Origin: an uncultured Prevotellaceae bacterium
GTDB taxonomy: Bacteria > Bacteroidota > Bacteroidia > Bacteroidales > Bacteroidaceae
Direction: 5' to 3'
DNA: 27,448 nucleotides
NCBI GenBank assembly: GCA_937902455.1
Contig: CALELI010000135.1
Span: 1 to 27,448, forward strand
The notes beneath the pieces are model-generated. The model searched no databases. It saw nothing but the letters and a program-made list of their open reading frames with translations, and had not been told where the DNA came from. The translations under genes were made by a program, and so were the position numbers. Below are positions 8,564 to 15,863 of the stretch, in pieces. Each line of letters opens with the position of its first letter. Within the stretch, counting starts at the first letter, position 1.

Positions 8564-8578
8564 TTATAAATTAACATT

Positions 8579-9601
8579 ATGCATAAACCCGAAGTCGACA
8601 TATCCGTACTGATGCTCTTCTTCAACCGTCCAAAACAGTTGAAGAAAGTGTTTGCAGAGGTGAAGAAAGCCCGTCCTGCCCGGTTGTTCCTGTATCAGGA
8701 TGGTCCTCGTGGCGAGAGAGACATGAAGGGGATAATGGAGTGCAGGGAAGTAGTGGCCGACATAGACTGGGACTGCGAAGTCCACCGACTCTATCAGGAG
8801 AAGAACTACGGCTGCGACCCTTCGGAATTCATATCGCAAAGGTGGGCGTTCTCGATGACCGACAAGTGTGTAGTGCTCGAGGACGACGATGTTCCCGCTG
8901 TCAGCTTCTTCAGTTTCTGCAAGGAGATGCTCGACAAATACGAGAACGACGAGAGAGTCGTCATGATATCGGGATTCAACACCGACGAAGTGAGCACCGA
9001 CACCCCTCACGACTACTTCTTCACCCAGGCCTTCTCCATCTGGGGATGGGCATCATGGGCAAGAGTGGTGAACAACTGGGATGAGCACTACGACTGGCTC
9101 GACAATCCCTCAGATGTGGAGAAGATAGAGAGAATGGTGGAGAAGCACCATCTGAGAAAGGATATGTTGCCGATGTGCAGAGCCCACAAGGCACAAGGCA
9201 AGGCATTCTACGAAACCATATTCTGGGCCTACAAGACCCTTCACGAGGGACTGGCCATCATGCCCGCAAGGAATATGGTGAACAACCTGGGCAACGAGGC
9301 AGAGGAATCCACCCACTATGCCGGTACGCTGAAATGCATGCCGAGAGACCTGAGAAGGCAGTTCACCATGCGACGATTCGAGATTGACTTCCCTCTCCGT
9401 CATCCCACAGAAGTGAAGGAAGACACCGGATATAAGGACAGGCTGTATCGGAGAAATGCCTGGGGACATCCGTGGATAAAAGTGATGCACTCCCTTGAAG
9501 AACTGATGCTCAACCTCAGGTATGGTAATTTCAGGTTCATAAAGGATGCAATGGCAAACAGAGCGAGAATTCTTATACGACAACTGGCTTCGCCAGAGTG
9601 A
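8579..9601 (+). CDS. GT-A type glycosyltransferase (GNT-I/HlpA-like)
   Basis: The 340-residue protein opens with a nucleotide-sugar binding strand (ISVLMLFFNRPKQLKKVF), has the metal-binding acidic motif LEDDDVP near residues 100-106, and a WGWASWARV segment near 158-166. This layout is typical of the GT family annotated as hemolytic-protein HlpA-like or GNT-I-like glycosyltransferases, which transfer a sugar from a nucleotide donor. It has no signal peptide or membrane helix, so it should act on the cytoplasmic face. Donor and acceptor are unknown. The start is preceded by a GGCTAAY tract and an A/T-rich AAATTATAAATT leader. Its last six codons and stop (QLASPE, TGA) lie in the gene-end element shared with the PP-loop gene. 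Confidence 0.87.
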   Translation: MHKPEVDISVLMLFFNRPKQLKKVFAEVKKARPARLFLYQDGPRGERDMKGIMECREVVADIDWDCEVHRLYQEKNYGCDPSEFISQRWAFSMTDKCVVLEDDDVPAVSFFSFCKEMLDKYENDERVVMISGFNTDEVSTDTPHDYFFTQAFSIWGWASWARVVNNWDEHYDWLDNPSDVEKIERMVEKHHLRKDMLPMCRAHKAQGKAFYETIFWAYKTLHEGLAIMPARNMVNNLGNEAEESTHYAGTLKCMPRDLRRQFTMRRFEIDFPLRHPTEVKEDTGYKDRLYRRNAWGHPWIKVMHSLEELMLNLRYGNFRFIKDAMANRARILIRQLASPE

Positions 9602-9609
9602 ATAGTGAA
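9582..9609 (+). repeat. Gene-end element, copy 2
   Basis: The sequence ACTGGCTTCGCCAGAGTGAA differs by one base in 28 from 6320-6347. It carries the hairpin CTGGC-TTC-GCCAG and the stop codon of the glycosyltransferase, and runs into three to four AGTGAAT units. Confidence 0.78.
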
Positions 9610-9766
9610 TAGTGAATAGTGAAAAGTAGTGCAAGGTGAATGCAGAACTAAGTTTACTTAAGTTATGCTGAGCCGCAGCCTACTTTGCAGGAACTGAAAG
9701 GCCAAAGGCCAACGGCTAATGGCTAATGGCTAATAGCCAAATTATGAATTATGAATTATAAATTAT
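9597..9766 (+). repeat. AGTGAAT, unique spacer, GGCTAAY and ATGAATT tracts
   Basis: AGTGAAT units extend to about 9626. Bases 9627-9696 hold a spacer not repeated elsewhere in the window, with a small dyad around GCTGAGCCGCAGC. GGCCAAA/GGCTAAT units follow at 9697-9741. Then ATGAATT repeats at 9744-9758 overlap the start of the next gene and supply its ATG. Confidence 0.82.
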
Positions 9767-10602
9767 TCATCGACAAGATTCGTCTTGCCTTGCAGAAGAG
9801 GAGCAAGATGACGCAGAACAAGAAATCCTATGCAGGCTGGCTTTCACGGGGATACTGCAATGATCCATCCGTCAGCTTCATCATCGAGTCCCACAACAAG
9901 AGTCTGCAAGTGATGCACATAGTCGAGAAACTCCGCAAATACCCGTCGGCAGAAATCATAGTGATAGACGACGGTTCCGACAAGGAACATACCCATCGTC
10001 TGACAGAAGGGCTGACAGGAGGAAGCGAGTTCCTCATCAGGGCCAACGACCTTTATGAGAATGTCATGTACAACAAGTCCATCCGCTTCGCTAATGCCAA
10101 CATCATAGCACTCCTTCAGGATGACGACGACTTCGACAGCCTCGACTGGGTGGACGAGGCAGTACGCCTCTTCAGGGAGAATCCGGAGATGGTGATCCTC
10201 GGTGGCTGCGAGGGAGTGGACGTGACCTTCGACCACGAGAAAGGCATTGCCCATGGCGCTCCATACACCCATCCCGACCATTTCTGCTTCGTGCCCACCG
10301 TCAACCGTGCACCGATGTGGATCAACAAGAGCCTCTTCACCGAACATCTCCACGACATAGACTTCAGCTACGCACCGTTCCAGATGGACGATTACGAGCT
10401 CTGTCTGAGAGCCTGGCAGAAAGGGCTGAAAGTGGGATGGTACGATGCCCACTTCCATTCACTCAGCGTAGGAGGCATGCGCCTGTGGAACAACGCCTTC
10501 ACCCAGGAACAGTACCAGCGAAACGGCAGGCAGCTCTATGCCACCTATAAAGACCAGATGGCAGAGATATACGAAAATATAAAGTTTAGTGTTGGTTCCT
10601 GA
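9751..10602 (+). CDS. Family 2 glycosyltransferase
   Basis: The 283-residue protein has a GT-A fold. The first strand reads SFIIESHNKSLQVMHIVEKL, the first acidic motif is EIIVIDDGSDKE near residues 67-78, and the metal-binding motif LLQDDDDFDSLDW is near 122-134. Family 2 enzymes add single sugars from UDP-, GDP- or dTDP-donors during O-antigen or capsule synthesis. The ATG is the second of two in an ATGAATT heptamer tract; the first meets a stop after five codons. The C-terminal residues VGS and the TGA stop are encoded by the first bases of the 49-bp dispersed repeat, so the original end of the gene may have been replaced. Confidence 0.88.
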   Translation: MNYKLFIDKIRLALQKRSKMTQNKKSYAGWLSRGYCNDPSVSFIIESHNKSLQVMHIVEKLRKYPSAEIIVIDDGSDKEHTHRLTEGLTGGSEFLIRANDLYENVMYNKSIRFANANIIALLQDDDDFDSLDWVDEAVRLFRENPEMVILGGCEGVDVTFDHEKGIAHGAPYTHPDHFCFVPTVNRAPMWINKSLFTEHLHDIDFSYAPFQMDDYELCLRAWQKGLKVGWYDAHFHSLSVGGMRLWNNAFTQEQYQRNGRQLYATYKDQMAEIYENIKFSVGS

Positions 10603-10639
10603 GCCAGTCGAAGGAAGAGTCAGTTGGAAGTTTAGAGTT
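10591..10639 (+). repeat. 49-bp exact repeat, copy 2
   Basis: These bases are identical to 8404-8452. The TGA at 10600-10602 inside the repeat terminates the upstream glycosyltransferase. The following bases (to about 10654) also match 8489-8513. Confidence 0.9.
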
Positions 10640-10652
10640 GATAGAATAAAGA

Positions 10653-10700
10653 ACGGCTAATGGCAAATGGCAAATGGCCAACGGCCAATGGCTAACGGCA
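10653..10700 (+). repeat. GGCTAAY tract overlapping the start of the next gene
   Basis: About seven units of GGCTAAT/GGCAAAT/GGCCAAC/GGCCAAT. Because each unit can carry an ATG and the period is 7, ATG codons occur in different frames at 10660, 10667, 10674 and 10688. Those at 10667 and 10688 are in frame with the glycosyltransferase. Confidence 0.85.
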
Positions 10701-11977
10701 ATAAAGTGAAAGTGAAAGTATTAATCGTTAACACATCCGGCAATGTAGGCGGTGCGGCAATAGCAGCCAGCCGGCTCATGCATGCCCTGAGAAGTCAGGG
10801 CGTGGAGGCAGACATGCTGTCGAGAAAGAAGAAATTCCCCGCATTCTACTGGGAGAGACTCGTCATCTGGGTCAGCAACCTCTTCAGCAGGAAGAACATC
10901 TTCGCAGTCGACATAGCCAACTCAGGCCAGCACATAACCCACTCGCCCCAGTTCCGCGAAGCCGACATCATCCACCTCCACTGGGTGAACCAGGGATTCA
11001 TATCCCTCAGCGAACTCGGCAGGATACTCTCCAGCGGAAAGCCAGTCGTCTGGACCATGCACGACATGTGGCCCTTCACCTCAGTGTGCCACTATTCAGG
11101 CACATGCCGCCAGTACCACTCCCAGTGCTCCCAGTGCCCGCTGCTCCAGTCCTCTCCATGCCGGGACACCCTCGTAAGGCAGACATTCAGCAGGAAAGCC
11201 CGGATCTATGCCCCAGCCCCCATCACCTTCGTAGGCTGCAGCAAGTGGATAGCCGACCAGGCACGGCAGAGCGCCCTGCTCGCAGGAAAGACCATAGTCC
11301 ACATTCCCAACACCATCGACACCAGCCTCTTCGCCCCAATGGACCGACAGCAGTGCCGGAAAGCATTCCTGCTCCCACCCGACAGGAAACTCATCCTCTT
11401 CACCTCCCAGAAAGTCACCGACCCACGCAAGGGCATCCGCTTCCTCTACGAGGCCATCCAGCTCCTCCTCCACCAGAATCCCCAGCTGGCAGACCAGACA
11501 GCACTCATCATCCTCGGAGGCAAGTCCGGAGCGACCGACGCCGACCTCCCCGTCGACCCAGCCACAGCCCGGTTCCTGCGCCACAACTCCTACCCACTGC
11601 CCTACACCTCGTCCGCGAGAGAGATGGCACAGATCTACAACTCAACCGACCTCTTCCTCATACCCTCACTCCAGGACAACCTCCCCAACACCGTCATGGA
11701 GGCACTCTCATGCGGAGTGCCATGCGTAGGATTCCGCACAGGAGGCATCCCCGAGATGATCGACCACAAGGTCAACGGCTACGTCGCCCGTCAGTCCGAC
11801 TCCCAGGACCTCAAGGAAGGAATCGTCTGGGCCCTCAGCCACGACCTCAGCCAGCCCGCCCGCCAGAAAGTCCTCAGCACCTACTCCCCCGAGGCAATAG
11901 CAGAAAGATACATCCAGGAATATACACAACTACTACAAAATCTAGATTCTATTGAAAATAACAAAGTAACAAAATAA
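10688..11977 (+). CDS. Family 4 glycosyltransferase (GT-B)
   Basis: A GT-B enzyme of about 429 residues. It has an N-terminal KVLIVNTSGNVGGAAIAASR with the glycine-rich acceptor-side loop, a central VHIPNTIDTSLF linker, and the family 4 donor-site motif MEALSCGVPCVGFRTGGIPE followed by NGYVA. It probably transfers a sugar from a nucleotide donor to the growing glycan at the inner membrane. The frame extends upstream to 10667 and reads MANGQRPMANGNK, a translation of the GGCTAAY repeat. The closest ATG is used here, but GTG codons at 10706 or 10712, right at the first conserved strand, are also possible. Third codon positions are strikingly C-rich and the coding strand is C-rich over G in the second half, unlike the genes before it. 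It is the last gene of the cluster and is followed by a hairpin terminator. Confidence 0.88.
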   Translation: MANGNKVKVKVLIVNTSGNVGGAAIAASRLMHALRSQGVEADMLSRKKKFPAFYWERLVIWVSNLFSRKNIFAVDIANSGQHITHSPQFREADIIHLHWVNQGFISLSELGRILSSGKPVVWTMHDMWPFTSVCHYSGTCRQYHSQCSQCPLLQSSPCRDTLVRQTFSRKARIYAPAPITFVGCSKWIADQARQSALLAGKTIVHIPNTIDTSLFAPMDRQQCRKAFLLPPDRKLILFTSQKVTDPRKGIRFLYEAIQLLLHQNPQLADQTALIILGGKSGATDADLPVDPATARFLRHNSYPLPYTSSAREMAQIYNSTDLFLIPSLQDNLPNTVMEALSCGVPCVGFRTGGIPEMIDHKVNGYVARQSDSQDLKEGIVWALSHDLSQPARQKVLSTYSPEAIAERYIQEYTQLLQNLDSIENNKVTK

Positions 11978-11983
11978 CACACC

Positions 11984-12007
11984 AAAGGCAGCCTTTCGAC
12001 TGCCTTT
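11984..12007 (+). terminator. Hairpin terminator after the glycan cluster
   Basis: An 8-bp perfect stem (AAAGGCAG / CTGCCTTT) with an 8-base loop starts seven bases after the stop of the family 4 glycosyltransferase. It is followed by GCTTTGC rather than a run of T, so it is a plausible but not textbook intrinsic terminator. It lies between two convergent operons. Confidence 0.6.
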
Positions 12008-12014
12008 GCTTTGC

Positions 12015-12063
12015 ACTACTTTTCACTTTTCACTATTCACTTTTCACTCTGGCGAAGCCAGTT
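12015..12063 (-). repeat. Gene-end element, copy 3, with AGTGAAW heptamers
   Basis: Read on the minus strand, ACTGGCTTCGCCAGAGTGAA starts three bases after the gldN stop and continues into four to five AGTGAAA/AGTGAAT units. It matches the copies at 6320 and 9582 but here lies just outside the coding region. Confidence 0.82.
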
Positions 12064-12066
12064 GTG

Positions 12067-13293
12067 TCAGTGTCTCTGTCGGCGGGCGGTCACTCTTGGG
12101 GTTGAGGATGCCGGGGCCTTCTCGGATTTGGTTTTCTCGGCCTTGACTTTCTCGGTCTTCTGACGTGGGGTCCTGACTTTCTTCGATGACTTCTGGAGGG
12201 CTGCTATGGAGTCGAGGCGTGCCTGCCTGGCTGAGTCGACTGGGTTGGCCCAGATGTTCTTCTCGAAGTCGGTGAGCTGTTTCTCGATGCGGTCCTGTTC
12301 CTTCTTGAGGTCCTTAGGGTTGGCGTACTGCTCCTGGAGGATCTTGTTCTGCATGTTGGTGGTCATGTAGATGGTTCCCTTGTACTTGTTGGTGTCGAAG
12401 AAGTCGGCCATGGAGCAGCGTGCGGCGTTGTTGTAGTTGCTGGTCATGATCATGTGCTGCGAGAGGTATGGGGATATGTCTTCCATGCGCACCCAGAAGA
12501 GTGGTATGTCGCGCTTCGGCAGTGGCTCGTTCTCGATGGAGTCGGCTGTGCCGGCTTCCTCGCCGGTGGATTCTTCTTCGTCGTCGAATCCGAAGGTGTC
12601 GTCACCGAAGTCGAAGTCGTCGGCTTTCTGGATGACGGGGCAGATGGCAATCACGCGGCTGTGGAAGGTGGCTGTGTTCTGGTCGTAGTAGGTGGTCTCC
12701 TTTATCTTGAAGCATGTGACGCTTGCAGACGGTATGTCGGAGGACTCTACCTTGATGGTGTTGCCCTGCACTTCGTAGTCGATGCCGTTGTCGTCGAGGA
12801 ATTCCTTGAAGTGCATGCGGTTTTCCTTGGAGAAGTTCTCAAGTCCGTCGAGACTGCACTTGTAGGCAGGAATCTTTCCCTGATTGAGGAGCTGGAAGAG
12901 GAGTGTGAAGAGGTTGACGTCATCGCCCTGGGCCTCCACGGGGAAATAGAGGGGTGCGTTCTCGTCGAGACTGAGGTCGAGTGCACGGTAGATGTCGCGT
13001 CGCCAGCTTACGTCCTGAGGCACATCGACTGCGGTAGGGAACATGATGCTTGCGCGGTCGACTGTCGGTGCATCCGTAGTCTGTGGCTTTGCGGCCTTGC
13101 TGGCACTGACCTTTACGGGATTGGCGGTAACTGTCTTCCTGGCGTCGCGCGGAGCTGCCTGCTGAGTGGTTGCAGCATTTACCCTTGACTTCTGAGGCTG
13201 TGAATACGCTTCGCGAGTGGAAAGGGAAAAGAAGAGTATTGACAGGGCTATTAGCCATTGGCCATTAGCCATTTGCTTGATTATTGCTTTCAT
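12067..13293 (-). CDS. gldN: Type IX secretion protein GldN/PorN
   Basis: GldN (PorN) partners GldK in the periplasmic ring attached to the outer membrane in the type IX system. The product (408 residues from this start) has a signal peptide reading MKAIIKQMANGQWLIALSIL, then FFSLSTREAYSQ with likely cleavage after the SQ region. An Ala/Thr/Pro-rich linker follows, then the conserved core (about residues 90-370) with DVSWRRDIYRALDL near its start and IPLFWVRMEDISPY. A Lys-rich tail follows (KTEKVKAEKTKSEKAP) that makes it longer than typical GldN. The frame is open to 13314 (seven more codons), but those codons are heptamer-repeat DNA and this ATG gives a better signal peptide. Bases 13249-13275, which encode KQMANGQWLIA, are themselves a copy of the GGCTAAY repeat. 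It is the last gene of the operon. Confidence 0.9.
   Translation of the reverse strand: MKAIIKQMANGQWLIALSILFFSLSTREAYSQPQKSRVNAATTQQAAPRDARKTVTANPVKVSASKAAKPQTTDAPTVDRASIMFPTAVDVPQDVSWRRDIYRALDLSLDENAPLYFPVEAQGDDVNLFTLLFQLLNQGKIPAYKCSLDGLENFSKENRMHFKEFLDDNGIDYEVQGNTIKVESSDIPSASVTCFKIKETTYYDQNTATFHSRVIAICPVIQKADDFDFGDDTFGFDDEEESTGEEAGTADSIENEPLPKRDIPLFWVRMEDISPYLSQHMIMTSNYNNAARCSMADFFDTNKYKGTIYMTTNMQNKILQEQYANPKDLKKEQDRIEKQLTDFEKNIWANPVDSARQARLDSIAALQKSSKKVRTPRQKTEKVKAEKTKSEKAPASSTPRVTARRQRH
13249..13275 (-). repeat. GGCTAAY repeat inside the gldN signal-peptide codons
   Basis: Read on the minus strand this is AAATGGCTAATGGCCAATGG followed by CTAATAGCC. That is four near-consensus 7-bp units identical in type to the intergenic tracts at 6366, 8515, 9697 and 10653, but here translated as part of the signal peptide. 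Confidence 0.82.
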
Positions 13294-13391
13294 TGCTTCA
13301 TTTTTATTATTCATTATTCATTATTCATTGTTAACTGTTTCTTCACAAGTTCAGGCGAGCAAGCTCGGAGTCCTGTTAACTGTTAACTGAT
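13290..13391 (-). repeat. gldM-gldN gap: TTAACTG and ATTCATT heptamers around a hairpin
   Basis: In the minus-strand direction, after the gldM stop come CAGTTAA units (13374-13391). A roughly 30-base block follows with a perfect hairpin CGAGC-TT-GCTCG at 13356-13367, then more AACAGTTAA, then AATGAAT/AATAATG-type units that run into the gldN start. No promoter was recognised. Confidence 0.78.
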
Positions 13392-14981
13392 TTAATTCAC
13401 TCTTCCATCCATTGCGGCGTCGAGGGTACGCTTGATGCCATCGGGACCTACTACCTGGATTTCGCTGATGAAGAAGTGCTTTCCCTTTGTCAGCTGGCGC
13501 ATGAGTGCCTTCTGCTGGTCGGTGAAGTCTGCTCCGAGGGAGGCTCTCGGCACGAACTCTCCCAGACGGGTCGTGAAGTAGATGGTGAAGCCTGTCACCT
13601 TGAACGGAATGTCGAGCAGTCCGTCGTCGATGGCCGCAGAGATGCCAGTGGCATTGAGGAGTGCCTTCTTTGGTATGGCCTTGCCACCGCCTTTGTATCT
13701 TATAGGATTGCCGTTGGCATCCTTGTACTCTATGTAGGCTGCTGGATCAGGCAGTTTGCGTACCTTGAACGGGAAGGTGCCGACGGTAGTGGCATGGCCT
13801 TCCTGATTGGCTGTGACGGTGAAGGTAACGTCTTCGCCCACCTTTGCCGGTACGGCGGTGTACTTGCCGTCACCATTGCGGGTGAGGGTTCCGCCGGTCA
13901 TGGTGAGGTTGACCTGACCAGCTGGAACGCCTGGTACAGACACGCTGATAGGGTTCTGATAGCCTGCATACAGCACATTCATGAGAGTTGCCGAAACTGT
14001 CGCTGCCGGTTCCACTACTGTGTATTCCTGCGAGAACTCTTTCCTGACTACCTTTCCGTCGCCATCAACAGCAAGTACATAGCCGCTGAATGTGTGGGTG
14101 CCAGTTGACGAACAGAGAGTCTCGTACATTCCGTCGGTTGCCTTCAGGAGGCTGTTGCCGACATAGATGCTCGGGTGCTGGGTGGTGTCGATGGAGCCGA
14201 CGACTACCCTTGCCTTGAACTTACTGCCACGGACGATGGTGGTGGCACTCGGTATCACGTAGGCATCGATGGCATTGACATGGAGTTTCTTGCCGGTGAC
14301 ATCGATGTCGAGGTCGGAGTTGTTGATAAGCTCATGGAGAACCTGTGTCTCTGAGTATCTGACATCGCTCTGCAACTTGGAGAGGATGGTGATGGCAGCA
14401 CTCGAAGGGGTGTTCTCGAAGAGATATTCCTTCCAGCCCTTACCGACGCCACGTGTGTTCTTGGGAACCTCAGTCGTAAGGTTGTCGGCAATGAGTTTCT
14501 TCTGGGTAGGCGAAACGACTACCTCAAGGATTTTCTCTCTGTATCGGTCGATTGATGCCTTCAGTTCGTCGCCCTTTCCTCTTGCAGGAGCAAGCATGAC
14601 CTGATTGGCTGGCTCGAGGCCGTCCCTGTTGCGCAGGTTGTGCACGTCTGCGTCCTTACCATCAGCCTCAAGGGCAATCTGTACCTTGAGCGAGTCGATG
14701 AAATCGTAGAGTGCATTTGCCAGTACACTTATCTTGTTGGCCTTGCTGTGGATGGTCTTGGCCTTTGCAGGGTCTTTATGGAGTTCTTCGTCGAGTGCAG
14801 AATAGATATTCTTGTTGAGTTCGGTGGAGTTGTGAGTAGAGCGAGTGAGACTGTCGTCTACCATGTTGAACGCATCAAGCACATCTGAGCTTACGTTCAA
14901 GGCAAGCATTGCCATCAGAACGACATACATCAGATTTATCATCTTCTGACGTGGCGTTATCTTCTTTTTCTTTATTGCCAT
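13392..14981 (-). CDS. gldM: Type IX secretion motor protein GldM/PorM
   Basis: GldM forms the periplasmic shaft of the proton-driven type IX motor: its N-terminal helix sits in the GldL ring and its periplasmic domains reach the GldK/N ring. This 529-residue protein has the usual length. A short basic N-terminus (MAIKKKKITPRQK) is followed by one transmembrane helix MINLMYVVLMAMLALNVSS at residues 14-32, directly followed by the conserved SSDVLDAFNMVDDSL. A helical region and several beta domains follow, including YAGYQNPISVSVPGVP near residue 340, which is characteristic of the family. The gene follows gldL after a 95-base repeat-filled gap and is probably on the same transcript. Confidence 0.95.
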   Translation of the reverse strand: MAIKKKKITPRQKMINLMYVVLMAMLALNVSSDVLDAFNMVDDSLTRSTHNSTELNKNIYSALDEELHKDPAKAKTIHSKANKISVLANALYDFIDSLKVQIALEADGKDADVHNLRNRDGLEPANQVMLAPARGKGDELKASIDRYREKILEVVVSPTQKKLIADNLTTEVPKNTRGVGKGWKEYLFENTPSSAAITILSKLQSDVRYSETQVLHELINNSDLDIDVTGKKLHVNAIDAYVIPSATTIVRGSKFKARVVVGSIDTTQHPSIYVGNSLLKATDGMYETLCSSTGTHTFSGYVLAVDGDGKVVRKEFSQEYTVVEPAATVSATLMNVLYAGYQNPISVSVPGVPAGQVNLTMTGGTLTRNGDGKYTAVPAKVGEDVTFTVTANQEGHATTVGTFPFKVRKLPDPAAYIEYKDANGNPIRYKGGGKAIPKKALLNATGISAAIDDGLLDIPFKVTGFTIYFTTRLGEFVPRASLGADFTDQQKALMRQLTKGKHFFISEIQVVGPDGIKRTLDAAMDGRVN

Positions 14982-15001
14982 GATTGATCACTAATCTTTA
15001 T

Positions 15002-15076
15002 TCGGCCGTTAGCCTGATAATTGTTAACTGATAACTGTTAACTGATAACTGTTAACTGTTAACTGTTAACTGTTAA
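15002..15076 (-). repeat. TTAACTG heptamer tract between gldL and gldM
   Basis: On the minus strand the gldL stop is followed by about eight units of the TTAACTG/ATAACTG type (15017-15076) and a short GGCTAACGGCC remnant (15002-15013). The period is 7 bp and each TTAACTG junction creates a GTTAAC palindrome. Confidence 0.85.
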
Positions 15077-15823
15077 CTATTCCTTATTTCCTCCCATGTG
15101 TGCCTGCATGGCTTCAACCATACGGGCATATACATTGTTAAGCTCTTCGAGTTTAGAGGCAAGCAACTTGGTCTGGTTGTTGACCTCGTCGATAGTGGTG
15201 CTCTGGTTGCTGACGCTACGCAACTGCATTTCGTAGAAGCGGTTGATACCAGTGAGAGTCCTGTTCATGGTCTCCATCTCTTCTGAATCGCGGGTGAGGC
15301 GTGCACTCTGCTCTGCCACTGCCTTCAGTGTGGCAGTCAGCTCATTCAGCTGCTCGATGTAGTTGTGAGTAGCGTCTTCCATGTCAGAGTTCATTCCCAC
15401 TACTTCAGGCAGGTCGCTGCCGCCCATTCCACCGATGACTACACTGCCGCCGCCGATATTTCCGCCGCCGACATTGCCTGTCAGTCCTGCCAGCTCTTCC
15501 GAACTGATTCCAGCATTGCCTCCACCGACATTGCCCACGATGGTCACTCCACCGCCGGCATTGCCAGCAGGAACTGCTGCATCATTTTCCGGTACTTCCT
15601 CATACTGACGCTCGAAACCTGAAATGAAGAACACCAGCACCTCGGTACCCATACCCAGGAAGAGCATGATGTCTGCACCTGCCATGTGGGTCAGTTTGAA
15701 GAGCGCACCAAGAATGACGACTGATGCTCCCCAGCTATATGCATAATTCATGAACATCTGTCCACGATTGCTGTCCATCCAATGCTGAATCTTTGCGATG
15801 ATGTTAAAACTACTTGCACCCAT
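15077..15823 (-). CDS. gldL: Type IX secretion motor protein GldL/PorL
   Basis: GldL forms the inner-membrane ring that couples proton flow to rotation of GldM. The 248-residue protein has two N-terminal transmembrane helices (about 27-45 and 50-70) connected by a short loop. E61 in the second helix (FLGMGTEVLVFFISGF) is at the position expected for the proton-linked glutamate. A C-terminal helical cytoplasmic region (about 150-240) contains QLNELTATLKAVAEQSARL. Between them, residues 86-136 form an unusual glycine-rich linker built of GNxGGG-like units (GNAGGG, GNVGGG, GNAG, GNVGGG, NIGGG). The start MGASSFNIIAKIQHWMDS fits the family. gldK is 40 bases upstream. Confidence 0.93.
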   Translation of the reverse strand: MGASSFNIIAKIQHWMDSNRGQMFMNYAYSWGASVVILGALFKLTHMAGADIMLFLGMGTEVLVFFISGFERQYEEVPENDAAVPAGNAGGGVTIVGNVGGGNAGISSEELAGLTGNVGGGNIGGGSVVIGGMGGSDLPEVVGMNSDMEDATHNYIEQLNELTATLKAVAEQSARLTRDSEEMETMNRTLTGINRFYEMQLRSVSNQSTTIDEVNNQTKLLASKLEELNNVYARMVEAMQAHMGGNKE

Positions 15824-15863
15824 AATATTATTTATTTGACTATTTTCTATTTTATCTTTTCAG

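Noticed and set aside
8379..10700. Insertion-sequence remnants in the glycan cluster gaps
   Set aside because: No transposase fragment, long terminal inverted repeats or target duplications were seen. The material is short tandem and dispersed repeats.
11068..11955. 295-codon plus-strand frame
   Set aside because: It overlaps the family 4 glycosyltransferase in another frame. It arises from the C-rich codon use and is rich in Pro, His and Arg without domain features.
12454..13188. 244-codon plus-strand frame opposite gldN
   Set aside because: Antisense to gldN. The Val/Gly/Glu-rich composition reflects the complement of GldN codons.
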